Notes under the pieces: generated by a model
The model's database searches: none
Told to the model about the DNA's origin: nothing
Seen by the model: the letters and a program-made list of their open reading frames with translations, nothing else
Shown: positions 1-5,427 of the stretch, piece after piece
Layout of the letters: every line of letters starts with the position of its first letter
Position numbering within the stretch: position 1 is the first letter of the stretch
From: Clostridiales bacterium UBA1446
GTDB taxonomy: Bacteria; Bacillota; Clostridia; Oscillospirales; Oscillospiraceae
Length of the DNA: 5,427 bases
Direction: 5' to 3'
Assembly (NCBI GenBank): GCA_002329245.1
Contig: DCTG01000158.1
Span: forward strand, 4,356-9,782
Position numbers and translations under genes: made by a program

Positions 1-2
1 TG

Positions 3-74
3 TATTTCACGGGACTGGCGCTGCTGTCCGGAGACGATGAAGAACCGGAGGGAGGACCCGAAAATGAGTCTTGA
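3..74 (+). CDS. possible 3' end of an upstream gene (partial)
   Basis: An open frame entering from the left edge reads YFTGLALLSGDDEEPEGG and so on to a TGA at 72-74. It has a short hydrophobic stretch followed by a very acidic tail, a plausible C-terminus for a membrane or envelope protein. It would overlap the sigma-factor start at 64 by 11 bases, which fits translational coupling in one operon. Only 23 codons are visible, so no family can be named. The frame used by the sigma factor is also open to the left edge, and the third frame stops at 38-40, so this call is tentative. Confidence 0.35.
   Translation, partial: YFTGLALLSGDDEEPEGGPENES
47..55 (+). promoter_or_regulatory. ribosome binding site deciding the sigma-factor start
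   Basis: The stretch GGAGGGAGG contains two overlapping Shine-Dalgarno cores. The second (GGAGG, 51-55) lies 8 bases before the ATG at 64. The earlier in-frame ATG at 37 lies upstream of this site and would run through it. The start at 64 is therefore preferred, removing nine residues (MKNRREDPK) from the longest reading. Confidence 0.7.
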
Positions 75-621
75 CCCGAAAGACCGCAAGTGGCTGGAAG
101 AAATGTTCGATACCTATTATGACAAGGTGTACGCTTTTTTATACGCGCGGACAGGAAACACCGCGCTGGCGGAAGATCTTGCCAGCCAGACCTTTGTAAA
201 AATCGCGGAAAGCTACCGCACCTACCGCAGAGAAAAAGGCGCGGTATCCACATGGGTTTTCACCATCGCGTTAAATGAAATGCGGAGCCATTTCCGCCGC
301 CTGAAGGGAAAGGAAACGGCGGCGCTGGATGAGCCTCTGGAACTTCCGGATTCCGTGGATATTGAATCGGACTTTGTGCGGGGAGAAACAAAGAAAGAGC
401 TTCTCTCGCTGCTTTCCCGGCTTGACGAGCGCCAGCGCAGTGCCGTGACATTGAAATATTACGGGGAACTGTCCAACCGTGAAATCGGAAAGGTTCTGGC
501 GATTTCGGAGAGCAATGTCAGCACGATTTTAAACCGAGCGATAATAAAATTAAAAAATCTGATGGAACAGTGTGACGAAATCGCTGTTTTCGCGTATAAG
601 AGTCAGGAGGAATCAAAATGA
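64..621 (+). CDS. ECF-family RNA polymerase sigma factor (sigma-70 regions 2 and 4)
   Basis: A 185-residue cytoplasmic protein that should recruit core RNA polymerase to a dedicated promoter set. Region 2 spans about residues 13-80. It includes the core-binding helix around AEDLASQTFVKIAESY (36-51) and the -10 recognition/melting part with STWVFTIALNEMRSHFRR (62-79). A variable acidic linker (about 84-108) follows. Region 4 spans about 110-166, with LDERQRSAVTLKYYGELSNR and a helix-turn-helix around 136-160 (SNREIGKVLAISESNVSTIL). Only regions 2 and 4 are present, at the usual ECF length. A short tail (167-185) extends past region 4. The start at 64 is chosen for its Shine-Dalgarno site; an alternative ATG is at 37. 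Its stop overlaps the next start as ATGA (618-621), so the two are translationally coupled, the classic layout of a sigma factor and its membrane regulator. The family assignment is firm; the target promoters and inducing signal cannot be read here. Confidence 0.93.
   Translation: MSLDPKDRKWLEEMFDTYYDKVYAFLYARTGNTALAEDLASQTFVKIAESYRTYRREKGAVSTWVFTIALNEMRSHFRRLKGKETAALDEPLELPDSVDIESDFVRGETKKELLSLLSRLDERQRSAVTLKYYGELSNREIGKVLAISESNVSTILNRAIIKLKNLMEQCDEIAVFAYKSQEESK
605..610 (+). promoter_or_regulatory. ribosome binding site for the collar-domain membrane protein
   Basis: A perfect AGGAGG inside the last codons of the sigma-factor gene, 7 bases before the ATG at 618. With the ATGA overlap it implies both re-initiation and independent initiation for the second gene. 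Confidence 0.8.
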
Positions 622-1430
622 GTGATCAATTCGAATTTAATGAGCTCATAAAATCGCTCAATGTGACTCCCGACGAAGAAGCAAAGCAAAAGGCCAAAGC
701 TTTGTTTTTACAAAAAGCAGAGGAGGCGGAGCAGACACAAACTGCGGAGCATAAAAAAACGGGTTCTGTTTTCCGGAAAAACAGGCGATCTTTGTTCAAT
801 TTCGCCGCTGGCATGGCCGCCATGCTGATTCTGACGGTAGGCATTTTAACGGCCTACGATCCGTCTTTTCTGACGGGTTCGGTAAGCGGAGGGGGCGATA
901 TCGTCCAATACAGGATGTTTCCTGCCGGAACAGAAACTCCGGTACTGGACACCGCGCAGAAATATTCAGGCGAGCTGTCGGTTTTCCATATTCCCGGTGC
1001 GGACGAAGATATCAACAGCCAGTTTATCAAAAGCGACGGAGCTGCATTTGCCGAAGGATTTGCGTATTACGTTACACAATTTGGTTCAAAGGCGGATACG
1101 GGTAAAGTAGAAAACACAGTCACAAAGGGTAAAGTGCTGTATGTGCCGGTGAATCGTTCGGATTACAAGGCGGATTACGGGAACGCGGTTTGTTGCGGGG
1201 AAATCGTCCTGCTGAAAGCATCTGATAAAGTGTTGCAGAAACATGGCTATCTTCCCTGCAAGGGGCAGACGCTGAACGCGAAGGATTATCCGGTGCTGGC
1301 GGGAATACTGGCTCCGGGTGCGGAACAGTTCACCCTGCCTGATCTTTCAGGGCAGTCGCCCGTCGAAGGCGCGGTCTGGTGCATAGCCGCCGAGGGAGAT
1401 TACCCGTATACGCGCCCGGCAGGCAATTAA
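618..1430 (+). CDS. single-pass membrane protein with extracytoplasmic phage tail-collar-like domains; putative anti-sigma/sensor
   Basis: A 270-residue protein. Residues 1-57 are a charged, probably helical cytoplasmic part ending in the basic cluster FRKNRR (52-57). A hydrophobic segment at about 59-80 follows, so the rest should lie outside. Residues 193-263 resemble the phage tail-collar family: GEIVLL (194-199), GYLPCKGQTL (210-219), YPVLAGIL (224-231), FTLPDLSGQSP (238-248) and a closing WCIAAEGDYP (254-263). These match the usual order G-E-I, CDGQ, YP-L, F-LPDLRGR and the final I-A-x-G-x-YP strand. Residues 118-182 look like a degenerate earlier copy. ATGA overlap with the sigma factor suggests an anti-sigma or signal-transducing role. 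However, no HxxxCxxC zinc anti-sigma motif exists (no Cys before 192), so that role is inferred from position alone. Collar domains normally sit in phage tail fibres, but no other tail gene is nearby. Membrane topology is confident, the collar similarity fairly so, the regulatory role moderately. Confidence 0.75.
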   Translation: MSDQFEFNELIKSLNVTPDEEAKQKAKALFLQKAEEAEQTQTAEHKKTGSVFRKNRRSLFNFAAGMAAMLILTVGILTAYDPSFLTGSVSGGGDIVQYRMFPAGTETPVLDTAQKYSGELSVFHIPGADEDINSQFIKSDGAAFAEGFAYYVTQFGSKADTGKVENTVTKGKVLYVPVNRSDYKADYGNAVCCGEIVLLKASDKVLQKHGYLPCKGQTLNAKDYPVLAGILAPGAEQFTLPDLSGQSPVEGAVWCIAAEGDYPYTRPAGN

Positions 1431-1444
1431 GCATTTGGGTTATA

Positions 1445-1475
1445 ACGGGTGCGGCGAACGGCACGCTGTACCCGT
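1445..1475 (+). repeat. inverted repeat in the spacer between the collar protein and the large surface protein
   Basis: ACGGGT (1445-1450) pairs with ACCCGT (1470-1475); an inner GCG/CGC (1451-1453 with 1464-1466) can extend the stem past a three-base bulge. No T-run follows, so it is not a typical intrinsic terminator. It could be an RNA processing or stability element separating expression of the regulators from that of the large protein. A second TACCCGT at 1401-1407 offers a competing partner. Confidence 0.35.
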
Positions 1476-1493
1476 GAAAAACGAATACAAATC

Positions 1494-1500
1494 AAGGAGG
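1494..1500 (+). promoter_or_regulatory. strong ribosome binding site for the large surface protein
   Basis: AAGGAGG lies 7 bases before the ATG at 1508. The near-consensus site and spacing suggest efficient translation independent of the upstream gene, which ends 77 bases earlier. Confidence 0.85.
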
Positions 1501-1507
1501 ATAAGGT

Positions 1508-4411
1508 ATGAAAACCGAAAAAAAGGTTGCGGACGGTTTTGAGCAGGAAATCCTCGACGCAAAAGAGGACAGCGGCAAAATTGAAGAAGGCGAGATCGGC
1601 ATCGCACAGCAGGAAAACCATGCGGCTAAAGAAGAGCCAACGAAAAATCATCAGAAAAAGAGGAAAAGGCGCTTTAAGCCCGACAAAAAGCAAATACAGG
1701 GCTTTGTGGCCGGCTTCCTTGCCGCCGTTATATTGCTCACGAGCGTCACGGCGGCGATCAATCCCGGCTTTTTGGTCGGCACTTTTACGAAACAGGTCGG
1801 CAATACCACGCTGAACGACGAGGTGGATTTGCAGACGGTTGCCTGCGAGCCTTCCAGCCTGCCGGCGCAGACCTCGTATGACCAAACATTTTTGCTGAGC
1901 ATCGACAAGAGCAAAATCAAATCCATGGATAAAAAATATGTCCAACTGGGCGGTCTGTTCCAGGGCATGGCGGTGGAAAATGTTTCGTATTCCGATTCCG
2001 ACAACCGGCTTGCAGTCGCCGTTAAGGGAAATGCGGCTACCACCCATGCCTACGGTTCGGACAAAACCAATCCGGCCGGCGAGATTTATATCATGCCGGA
2101 CGCGCTTAACGACAGTAAAACGGCTTATCAGTCAAGCGTCACAATCGAATACCCCCAGCTCACGCCGGACACGTCCCTGCTTGAAAACAACGCCAATTTC
2201 AACGGCAGCCTGAGCTTCACGCTCTCGGGAGACACCTTTGCCAAAACACCGGCTGCGTCGGACGTGACGCTTTCCGGAGGATTCTCAAAAATGAAGGTGG
2301 TTTCCGTCAGTGCGAAAGGCCAGAAGCTGACGGTCGACCTGAGCGGCGATGTCGATTCGGATAACGGCAACGGCATAATCACTCTCGCCGGTTCGACGCT
2401 TGGGAGCGGATTTTCGGTCGATCAGGTCATCACCGTCGCCGGCGCTGCCTCGATCCTTGCCTACAGCAGCCTCACCACGGAGGAAAAGGTGAACGACCAG
2501 GTCGATATCAGCCTTCAGAACGACCTCTTCGCGGACAAGCTGACCTCCGACATGTTCACCCTCGGAGAGGCGCTCGCGGGCTACACCGTGACAAGTGTCC
2601 GGAGGCAAAGCCCCAACATGGCCACCGTGACCATCACAGGCGGCGCTCTGCTCAAGCCCGGCACCGGGACGATCACCATCGCGGGGAAGGGCGTCCAGAC
2701 GGGCCGGACCGTGAGCGGAAAGATTTTTATTAAGAATCCCTCGATCCAGGCGTACCTTGTGAAAAAACACCAGACAGGCAGCGGCGATTCCAAGCTCTAT
2801 GACGTGTATTCGACCGGAAACGATTTTGCATCCGGCATACACGCTGCGGATATCGTCTTGAAGGGCGGGCTTTCGGGCCTGAGCATCGCGGAGGTCAAGC
2901 GGCTGAACGGCCATCATATCCAGCTCACAGTAAACGGAACGCCCGGCAATGACGACGGCATCATTTCCGTCCGTTCCGGGGCCATGGGCGGCGTCACCGG
3001 CGCGGAAGCGACGGTTTACGCTGTCGACGACATGGGCCTTCTCGACGCCGCGCCCATCCCGGCCGACGACACCGACGCCATAAAAAGAATTTACGGGGCC
3101 GCAAGCAGCCAGACCGGCGGTTTTCTTGACGACGTCCTCGACTGGGGCATCGGCAAGGTGAAGGATGTGATCGTCAGCGGGATCGAGGATGGCCTCAAGG
3201 AAGGCGCCAAGACAGGGCTCGAGTATTTTCTCCGCCAGACCGGATTAGAGGGGCCGGACGTCAGCGAGCAGCTCGCGCAGATCCAGCAGTCCATTGACAA
3301 ACTCAGCGCGCAGATGACCGAGATGGAAACGCGTATCCTCAACGCGATCAACCATCAGGGCGTGCAGGCCCAGCTTGCCAGCATCATCCACGCCAAGCAG
3401 AAAATCCGCGACGATTATAACTATTACATGTCAATCAAAAAGATGGTTGAAGACTTCAAAGCAAAAAACCCGAACGGGGACCCGTATCAGGACCCGGCCA
3501 TCAAGAGAAAGATGGATACCCTCGCCGGCCCGGCCGGCCTGATCAGTCAGGACAACATCCAGCAATGCGTCAAGGATATCGGGGACGTCATGGGGGGCGA
3601 TCAATATACCGCGTCGCTGATCGAAACCTATTACGGCGACCTGAAAGCCAACCTCCCGTTCGAACACAACTCGATCATCGCCCTGCACAAGTTTGTTGAC
3701 GAAATGCTGATGTATCAGGCGCAGGGCGCGCTTCTCTACGCCGAATACTGCAACTACAACGACGAGATCCCGGTTCCCGGGACCAACCAGACGCTGAAAG
3801 CCGCCGAGCTGCTGGCGAAATTCAATTCCGATTTCAATACCCGGCTCACACAGCAGGAAAACGTGCTGAACCAGAGAATTCCTTCTCTGGACAACACCAA
3901 CGTCCATAACGCGTGGGGCAGCACCAACAGCGGCGACTTCAGGTTCAAATGCAACTACAACAACGGGATCTACGTCATGGTGGGAGACATCTTTAAGATA
4001 TCCCAGTTTATTGATTTTTATCATCCTGGTTTGCCTGATAGGTATGAGTATCGTATAGGCAAAGGTACTGGTATCATGAGAGATATTTATATAAACAGGG
4101 GATTAACCGAATCTAGCCCCGCTTATGATCTCATAAGCAAGGACGACGCAAATATGATTTTCAAGAACTGGAACGCGGGTTACACCGCCCCCTATAACTA
4201 TCTCGTGGCCTATCTGGGGGGCAATAACGGCTGGACGCCCGATGGGTGGCTCTTTCTGGAACCCGGAAAATGGTATATATACTGGGCTCGATGGGTGAAA
4301 GATGTGCCAATCTACAACCTGTTCGACGGCGGGACCGAGACCTACAACAGCTGGGAGCTGTACGATCACCACGCCGACACCTACTGCAAGGTCATGCTGG
4401 TCGCCCGCTGA
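1508..4411 (+). CDS. large membrane-anchored surface protein: four beta repeats, helical/coiled-coil region, aromatic-rich C-terminal domain
   Basis: A 967-residue protein of no family I can name. Residues 1-62 are a charged cytoplasmic tail ending in a strongly basic run (KKRKRRFKPDKK, 50-61). Residues 63-85 form one membrane segment, so the remainder faces outward; cleavage near TAA (81-83) is possible but less likely. Four tandem beta-rich units of about 97-108 residues follow (about 120-215, 216-312, 313-409, 410-507), marked by recurring VQLGGLFQGMAVENVS, VTLSGGFSKMKVVSVS, FTLGEALAGYTVTSVR and IVLKGGLSGLSIAEVK. After a linker, about 521-795 is mostly helical: amphipathic helices (539-578), then a coiled coil (about 585-640) with regularly spaced I/L/M. 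This pattern recalls the helical bundles of pore-forming toxins such as Cry domain I (weak, inferred). Residues 806-967 are rich in W, Y and N and probably form a beta-type binding domain. There is no LPxTG sorting signal, so the N-terminal segment is the only anchor. The membrane-exit sequence AINPGFLVGT closely matches AYDPSFLTGS of the upstream protein. Confidence 0.8.
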   Translation: MKTEKKVADGFEQEILDAKEDSGKIEEGEIGIAQQENHAAKEEPTKNHQKKRKRRFKPDKKQIQGFVAGFLAAVILLTSVTAAINPGFLVGTFTKQVGNTTLNDEVDLQTVACEPSSLPAQTSYDQTFLLSIDKSKIKSMDKKYVQLGGLFQGMAVENVSYSDSDNRLAVAVKGNAATTHAYGSDKTNPAGEIYIMPDALNDSKTAYQSSVTIEYPQLTPDTSLLENNANFNGSLSFTLSGDTFAKTPAASDVTLSGGFSKMKVVSVSAKGQKLTVDLSGDVDSDNGNGIITLAGSTLGSGFSVDQVITVAGAASILAYSSLTTEEKVNDQVDISLQNDLFADKLTSDMFTLGEALAGYTVTSVRRQSPNMATVTITGGALLKPGTGTITIAGKGVQTGRTVSGKIFIKNPSIQAYLVKKHQTGSGDSKLYDVYSTGNDFASGIHAADIVLKGGLSGLSIAEVKRLNGHHIQLTVNGTPGNDDGIISVRSGAMGGVTGAEATVYAVDDMGLLDAAPIPADDTDAIKRIYGAASSQTGGFLDDVLDWGIGKVKDVIVSGIEDGLKEGAKTGLEYFLRQTGLEGPDVSEQLAQIQQSIDKLSAQMTEMETRILNAINHQGVQAQLASIIHAKQKIRDDYNYYMSIKKMVEDFKAKNPNGDPYQDPAIKRKMDTLAGPAGLISQDNIQQCVKDIGDVMGGDQYTASLIETYYGDLKANLPFEHNSIIALHKFVDEMLMYQAQGALLYAEYCNYNDEIPVPGTNQTLKAAELLAKFNSDFNTRLTQQENVLNQRIPSLDNTNVHNAWGSTNSGDFRFKCNYNNGIYVMVGDIFKISQFIDFYHPGLPDRYEYRIGKGTGIMRDIYINRGLTESSPAYDLISKDDANMIFKNWNAGYTAPYNYLVAYLGGNNGWTPDGWLFLEPGKWYIYWARWVKDVPIYNLFDGGTETYNSWELYDHHADTYCKVMLVAR
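1865..3028 (+). repeat. four tandem degenerate beta-sandwich-like repeats in the large surface protein
   Basis: At protein level (residues about 120-507) a unit recurs four times. It contains D-x-F or a similar strand, a turn, an L-x-G-G-like motif followed by a V-x-x-V strand, a hydrophobic alternating strand (LAVAVKG, LTVDLSG, ATVTITG, IQLTVNG), and a G-x-I-x-I strand (GEIYIMPD, GIITLAGS, GTITIAGK, GIISVRSG). The L-G-G motif starts are at residues 145, 253, 350 and 449. The DNA has diverged, so this is an old duplication. Such Ig-like stalks usually project a distal domain through the cell wall. Confidence 0.65.
3989..4141 (+). other. AT-rich compositional island inside the C-terminal domain of the large surface protein
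   Basis: By hand count, 3991-4140 has 55 G/C of 150 (37%) against 80 of 150 (53%) in 3841-3990. Third-position GC is 18 of 51 codons here (residues 828-878) against 41 of 51 in the 51 codons before it. ATA appears four times and AGA/AGG three times in this short stretch. The frame stays open and the join is seamless. This suggests a replaced or fast-evolving segment rather than an insertion; a smaller AT-leaning patch recurs at about 4268-4309. Confidence 0.6.
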
Positions 4412-4414
4412 GTT

Positions 4415-5427
4415 ATGGTACGTAAGATTGCTCTTTTATTGCTGCTCGCGCTGCTGGCCGCCTGCGGGGGAAGCCCCGCGGGCGGCCGGCAAGTGCCCTA
4501 CGCCGTTTCGCGAATTGCCGACGAGTACGCTATCCCATCCGTTTCTGTCGCAGTGATGCCGGCGGATGGAGAGGTCCGGCAAACGTGTTATGGAAAGGGA
4601 ACCGGGAGCAGCCTGTACTGCGTCGGCAGCGTTTCCAAGTCGTTTGTCGCGGCGCTCGCACTGATTTTGCAGCAGGAGGGAAGCATCCGGCTGGACGACC
4701 CCGTCGGGAAATATCTGCCCGCGCTGTCATTATGGGACAAGGACCGCGTTACCCTGCGGGATCTGCTTTCCATGCGCAGCGGCGTCGCCGATTATACGAC
4801 CGATTTCGCCCCGGCGGATTATTTTAAGGATTACGCGCCGGACGAGCTGATCCATATGGGAATCCGCAATTCCGCGCTGCTGGAGCGCGGCGACTTCCGT
4901 TATTCCAACACCAATATACTTATCGCCAAGGAAATGATCGAAGCTGCTACGGGAAAAGAATGCGAGACGCTGATACGGGAAAAAATACTTGTTCCATGCG
5001 GGCTGAAGGACACCTTTTTTGCGGATGAAAAAAGCAGGATTCATAGCCGTATCATACATGGATACTCCGACACCCTCCAAGACGGGCGGATGGATTTCAC
5101 CGGCGCCACAACGTCCTGGTCCGGCCTTGCCTGCGGGATGTATTCCACCGCTTCCGATATAGCGAAATGGGCGGACGCGCTGATCCGCGGTCATTTTTTA
5201 AGCGAAGCGTCAAAGCAGGCGCTGCTTGACTTTTTTTCGGTTCGGGACGGGGTGGAATACGGCTTATGCGTCGCGCGCAAAATGCTGAGGGGGCAACAGG
5301 TGATTTTTTTACAGGGCAACGTTCCGGGCTACGGAGCGGCCGTTCTCATCCGCGGCGATACCGTATACGCGGTGCTGTGCGATCTCTCCGACTACAGCGG
5401 AGGGGGCGTTTACTACGCCGAGTTAAT
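4415..5427 (+). CDS. serine beta-lactamase-fold (S12/class C-like) lipoprotein, truncated by the window end
   Basis: An open frame of 337 complete codons running off the right edge. Residues 1-17 are a lipoprotein signal: basic MVRK, a leucine-rich core and the lipobox LAAC, with Cys17 as the predicted lipidated residue. The mature protein would sit on the outer face of the membrane. The catalytic S-x-x-K is in GSVSKSF (Ser72, Lys75). It is followed by the LDDPVGKYLP (93-102) and TLRDLLSMRSG (113-123) segments typical of this family, and the second motif YSN at 163-165. GLACGMYSTASDIAKW (237-252) is also characteristic. The third motif, usually H/K-x-G, reads LQGNVPGY (299-306), with Leu in place of the basic residue. 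The family covers beta-lactamases, DD-carboxypeptidases and esterases, and the substrate cannot be told from sequence; altered catalysis is possible. The start lies 3 bases after the previous stop and lacks a clear Shine-Dalgarno site, so translation probably depends on the upstream gene. Confidence 0.9.
   Translation, partial: MVRKIALLLLLALLAACGGSPAGGRQVPYAVSRIADEYAIPSVSVAVMPADGEVRQTCYGKGTGSSLYCVGSVSKSFVAALALILQQEGSIRLDDPVGKYLPALSLWDKDRVTLRDLLSMRSGVADYTTDFAPADYFKDYAPDELIHMGIRNSALLERGDFRYSNTNILIAKEMIEAATGKECETLIREKILVPCGLKDTFFADEKSRIHSRIIHGYSDTLQDGRMDFTGATTSWSGLACGMYSTASDIAKWADALIRGHFLSEASKQALLDFFSVRDGVEYGLCVARKMLRGQQVIFLQGNVPGYGAAVLIRGDTVYAVLCDLSDYSGGGVYYAEL
4464..4479 (+). repeat. GC-only hairpin just inside the lipoprotein gene
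   Basis: GCGGGG (4464-4469) and CCCCGC (4474-4479) form a perfect six-pair stem with a GAAG loop, 49 bases after the ATG. It encodes the residues just before and after the lipidated cysteine (from Ala16). No T-run follows, so termination is unlikely. A stable early hairpin could lower translation or protect the upstream message, but codon constraints alone may explain it. Confidence 0.35.

Noticed and set aside
618..770. Zinc-binding anti-sigma domain in the N-terminal part of the collar protein
   Set aside because: No HxxxCxxC motif is present; the first cysteine is at residue 192, outside the membrane. An anti-sigma role rests on gene position only.
618..1430. Prophage or tailocin remnant, on the basis of the tail-collar similarity
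   Set aside because: No other tail, baseplate, lysis or integrase gene is visible, and the protein has a cytoplasmic tail and membrane anchor coupled to a sigma factor, unlike a tail fibre.
1441..1446. TATAAC as a -10 promoter element ahead of the large gene
   Set aside because: No acceptable -35 element is found at 16-18 bases upstream; the sequence there is GC-rich and part of the preceding gene's end.
1427..2047. 206-codon minus-strand open frame over the start of the large gene
   Set aside because: It lies antisense to a well-supported gene, has low-complexity F/L/R-rich content and no recognisable motif; its length follows from the codon pattern of the opposite strand.
2285..2917. 210-codon minus-strand open frame, and a similar one at 3431-4024
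   Set aside because: Both mirror the high third-position GC of the sense gene, and their translations show no domain features. The 3431-4024 frame ends just where the composition changes, as expected for a shadow.
3524..3539. GCCGGCC / GGCCGGC palindromic stretch
   Set aside because: It encodes AGPAG in frame with normal GC-rich codons and has no regulatory context; most likely codon composition.
3989..4411. Diversity-generating retroelement variable region at the 3' end of the large gene
   Set aside because: The position and the compositional shift are suggestive. However, no reverse transcriptase and no near-identical template repeat lie in the window, and the shift is a general AT bias with whole-codon changes rather than adenine-specific substitution. 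It would need flanking sequence to revive.
4464..4479. Intrinsic terminator between the large gene and the lipoprotein gene
   Set aside because: The perfect GC stem lies inside the lipoprotein coding region and has no following T-run.
4730..5194. 154-codon minus-strand open frame
   Set aside because: It is antisense to the beta-lactamase-fold gene, whose SxxK and YSN motifs are clear on the plus strand.

Overview
The window carries one compact, co-directional (+ strand) gene cluster from what looks like a Gram-positive, Clostridia-type member of the Firmicutes. That placement is an inference. It rests on strong AGGAGG-type ribosome binding sites, ATGA-coupled genes, an ECF sigma factor followed by a single-pass membrane partner, a lipobox lipoprotein and moderate GC content. 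No RNA gene, insertion sequence, CRISPR array or convincing terminator is visible, and there is no gene-free stretch over 300 bases.

Layout: (1) the last codons of an upstream gene may end at 74, overlapping the next start. (2) 64-621 encodes an ECF-family RNA polymerase sigma factor. (3) 618-1430 overlaps it by ATGA. It encodes a single-pass membrane protein whose outside part ends in a region strongly resembling a phage tail-collar domain, with a second, more degenerate collar-like unit before it. Its position suggests it is the anti-sigma or sensor partner. (4) After a 77-base spacer with a small inverted repeat, 1508-4411 encodes a 967-residue surface protein. It has a basic cytoplasmic tail, one membrane anchor, four tandem beta-sandwich-like repeats, a long alpha-helical region with a coiled coil, and an aromatic-rich C-terminal domain. 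(5) Three bases later, 4415 to the window end encodes a lipoprotein of the serine beta-lactamase/DD-peptidase (S12) fold, cut off by the window edge.

Working model (inference): the sigma factor is held or tuned by the collar-bearing membrane protein and drives expression of a large envelope-anchored protein and a penicillin-recognising-type lipoprotein. The two membrane proteins share nearly the same membrane-exit sequence (A-x-[D/N]-P-x-F-L-x-G-[S/T]), which ties them together as related or co-assembling parts. The tip-proximal C-terminal domain of the large protein contains a roughly 150-base block with sharply lower GC and reversed third-position base preference. This looks like an exchanged or fast-changing segment, as expected for a surface-exposed binding domain. 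The combination of ECF sigma factor, tail-collar membrane protein and toxin-like displayed protein is not one I recognise as a described system.
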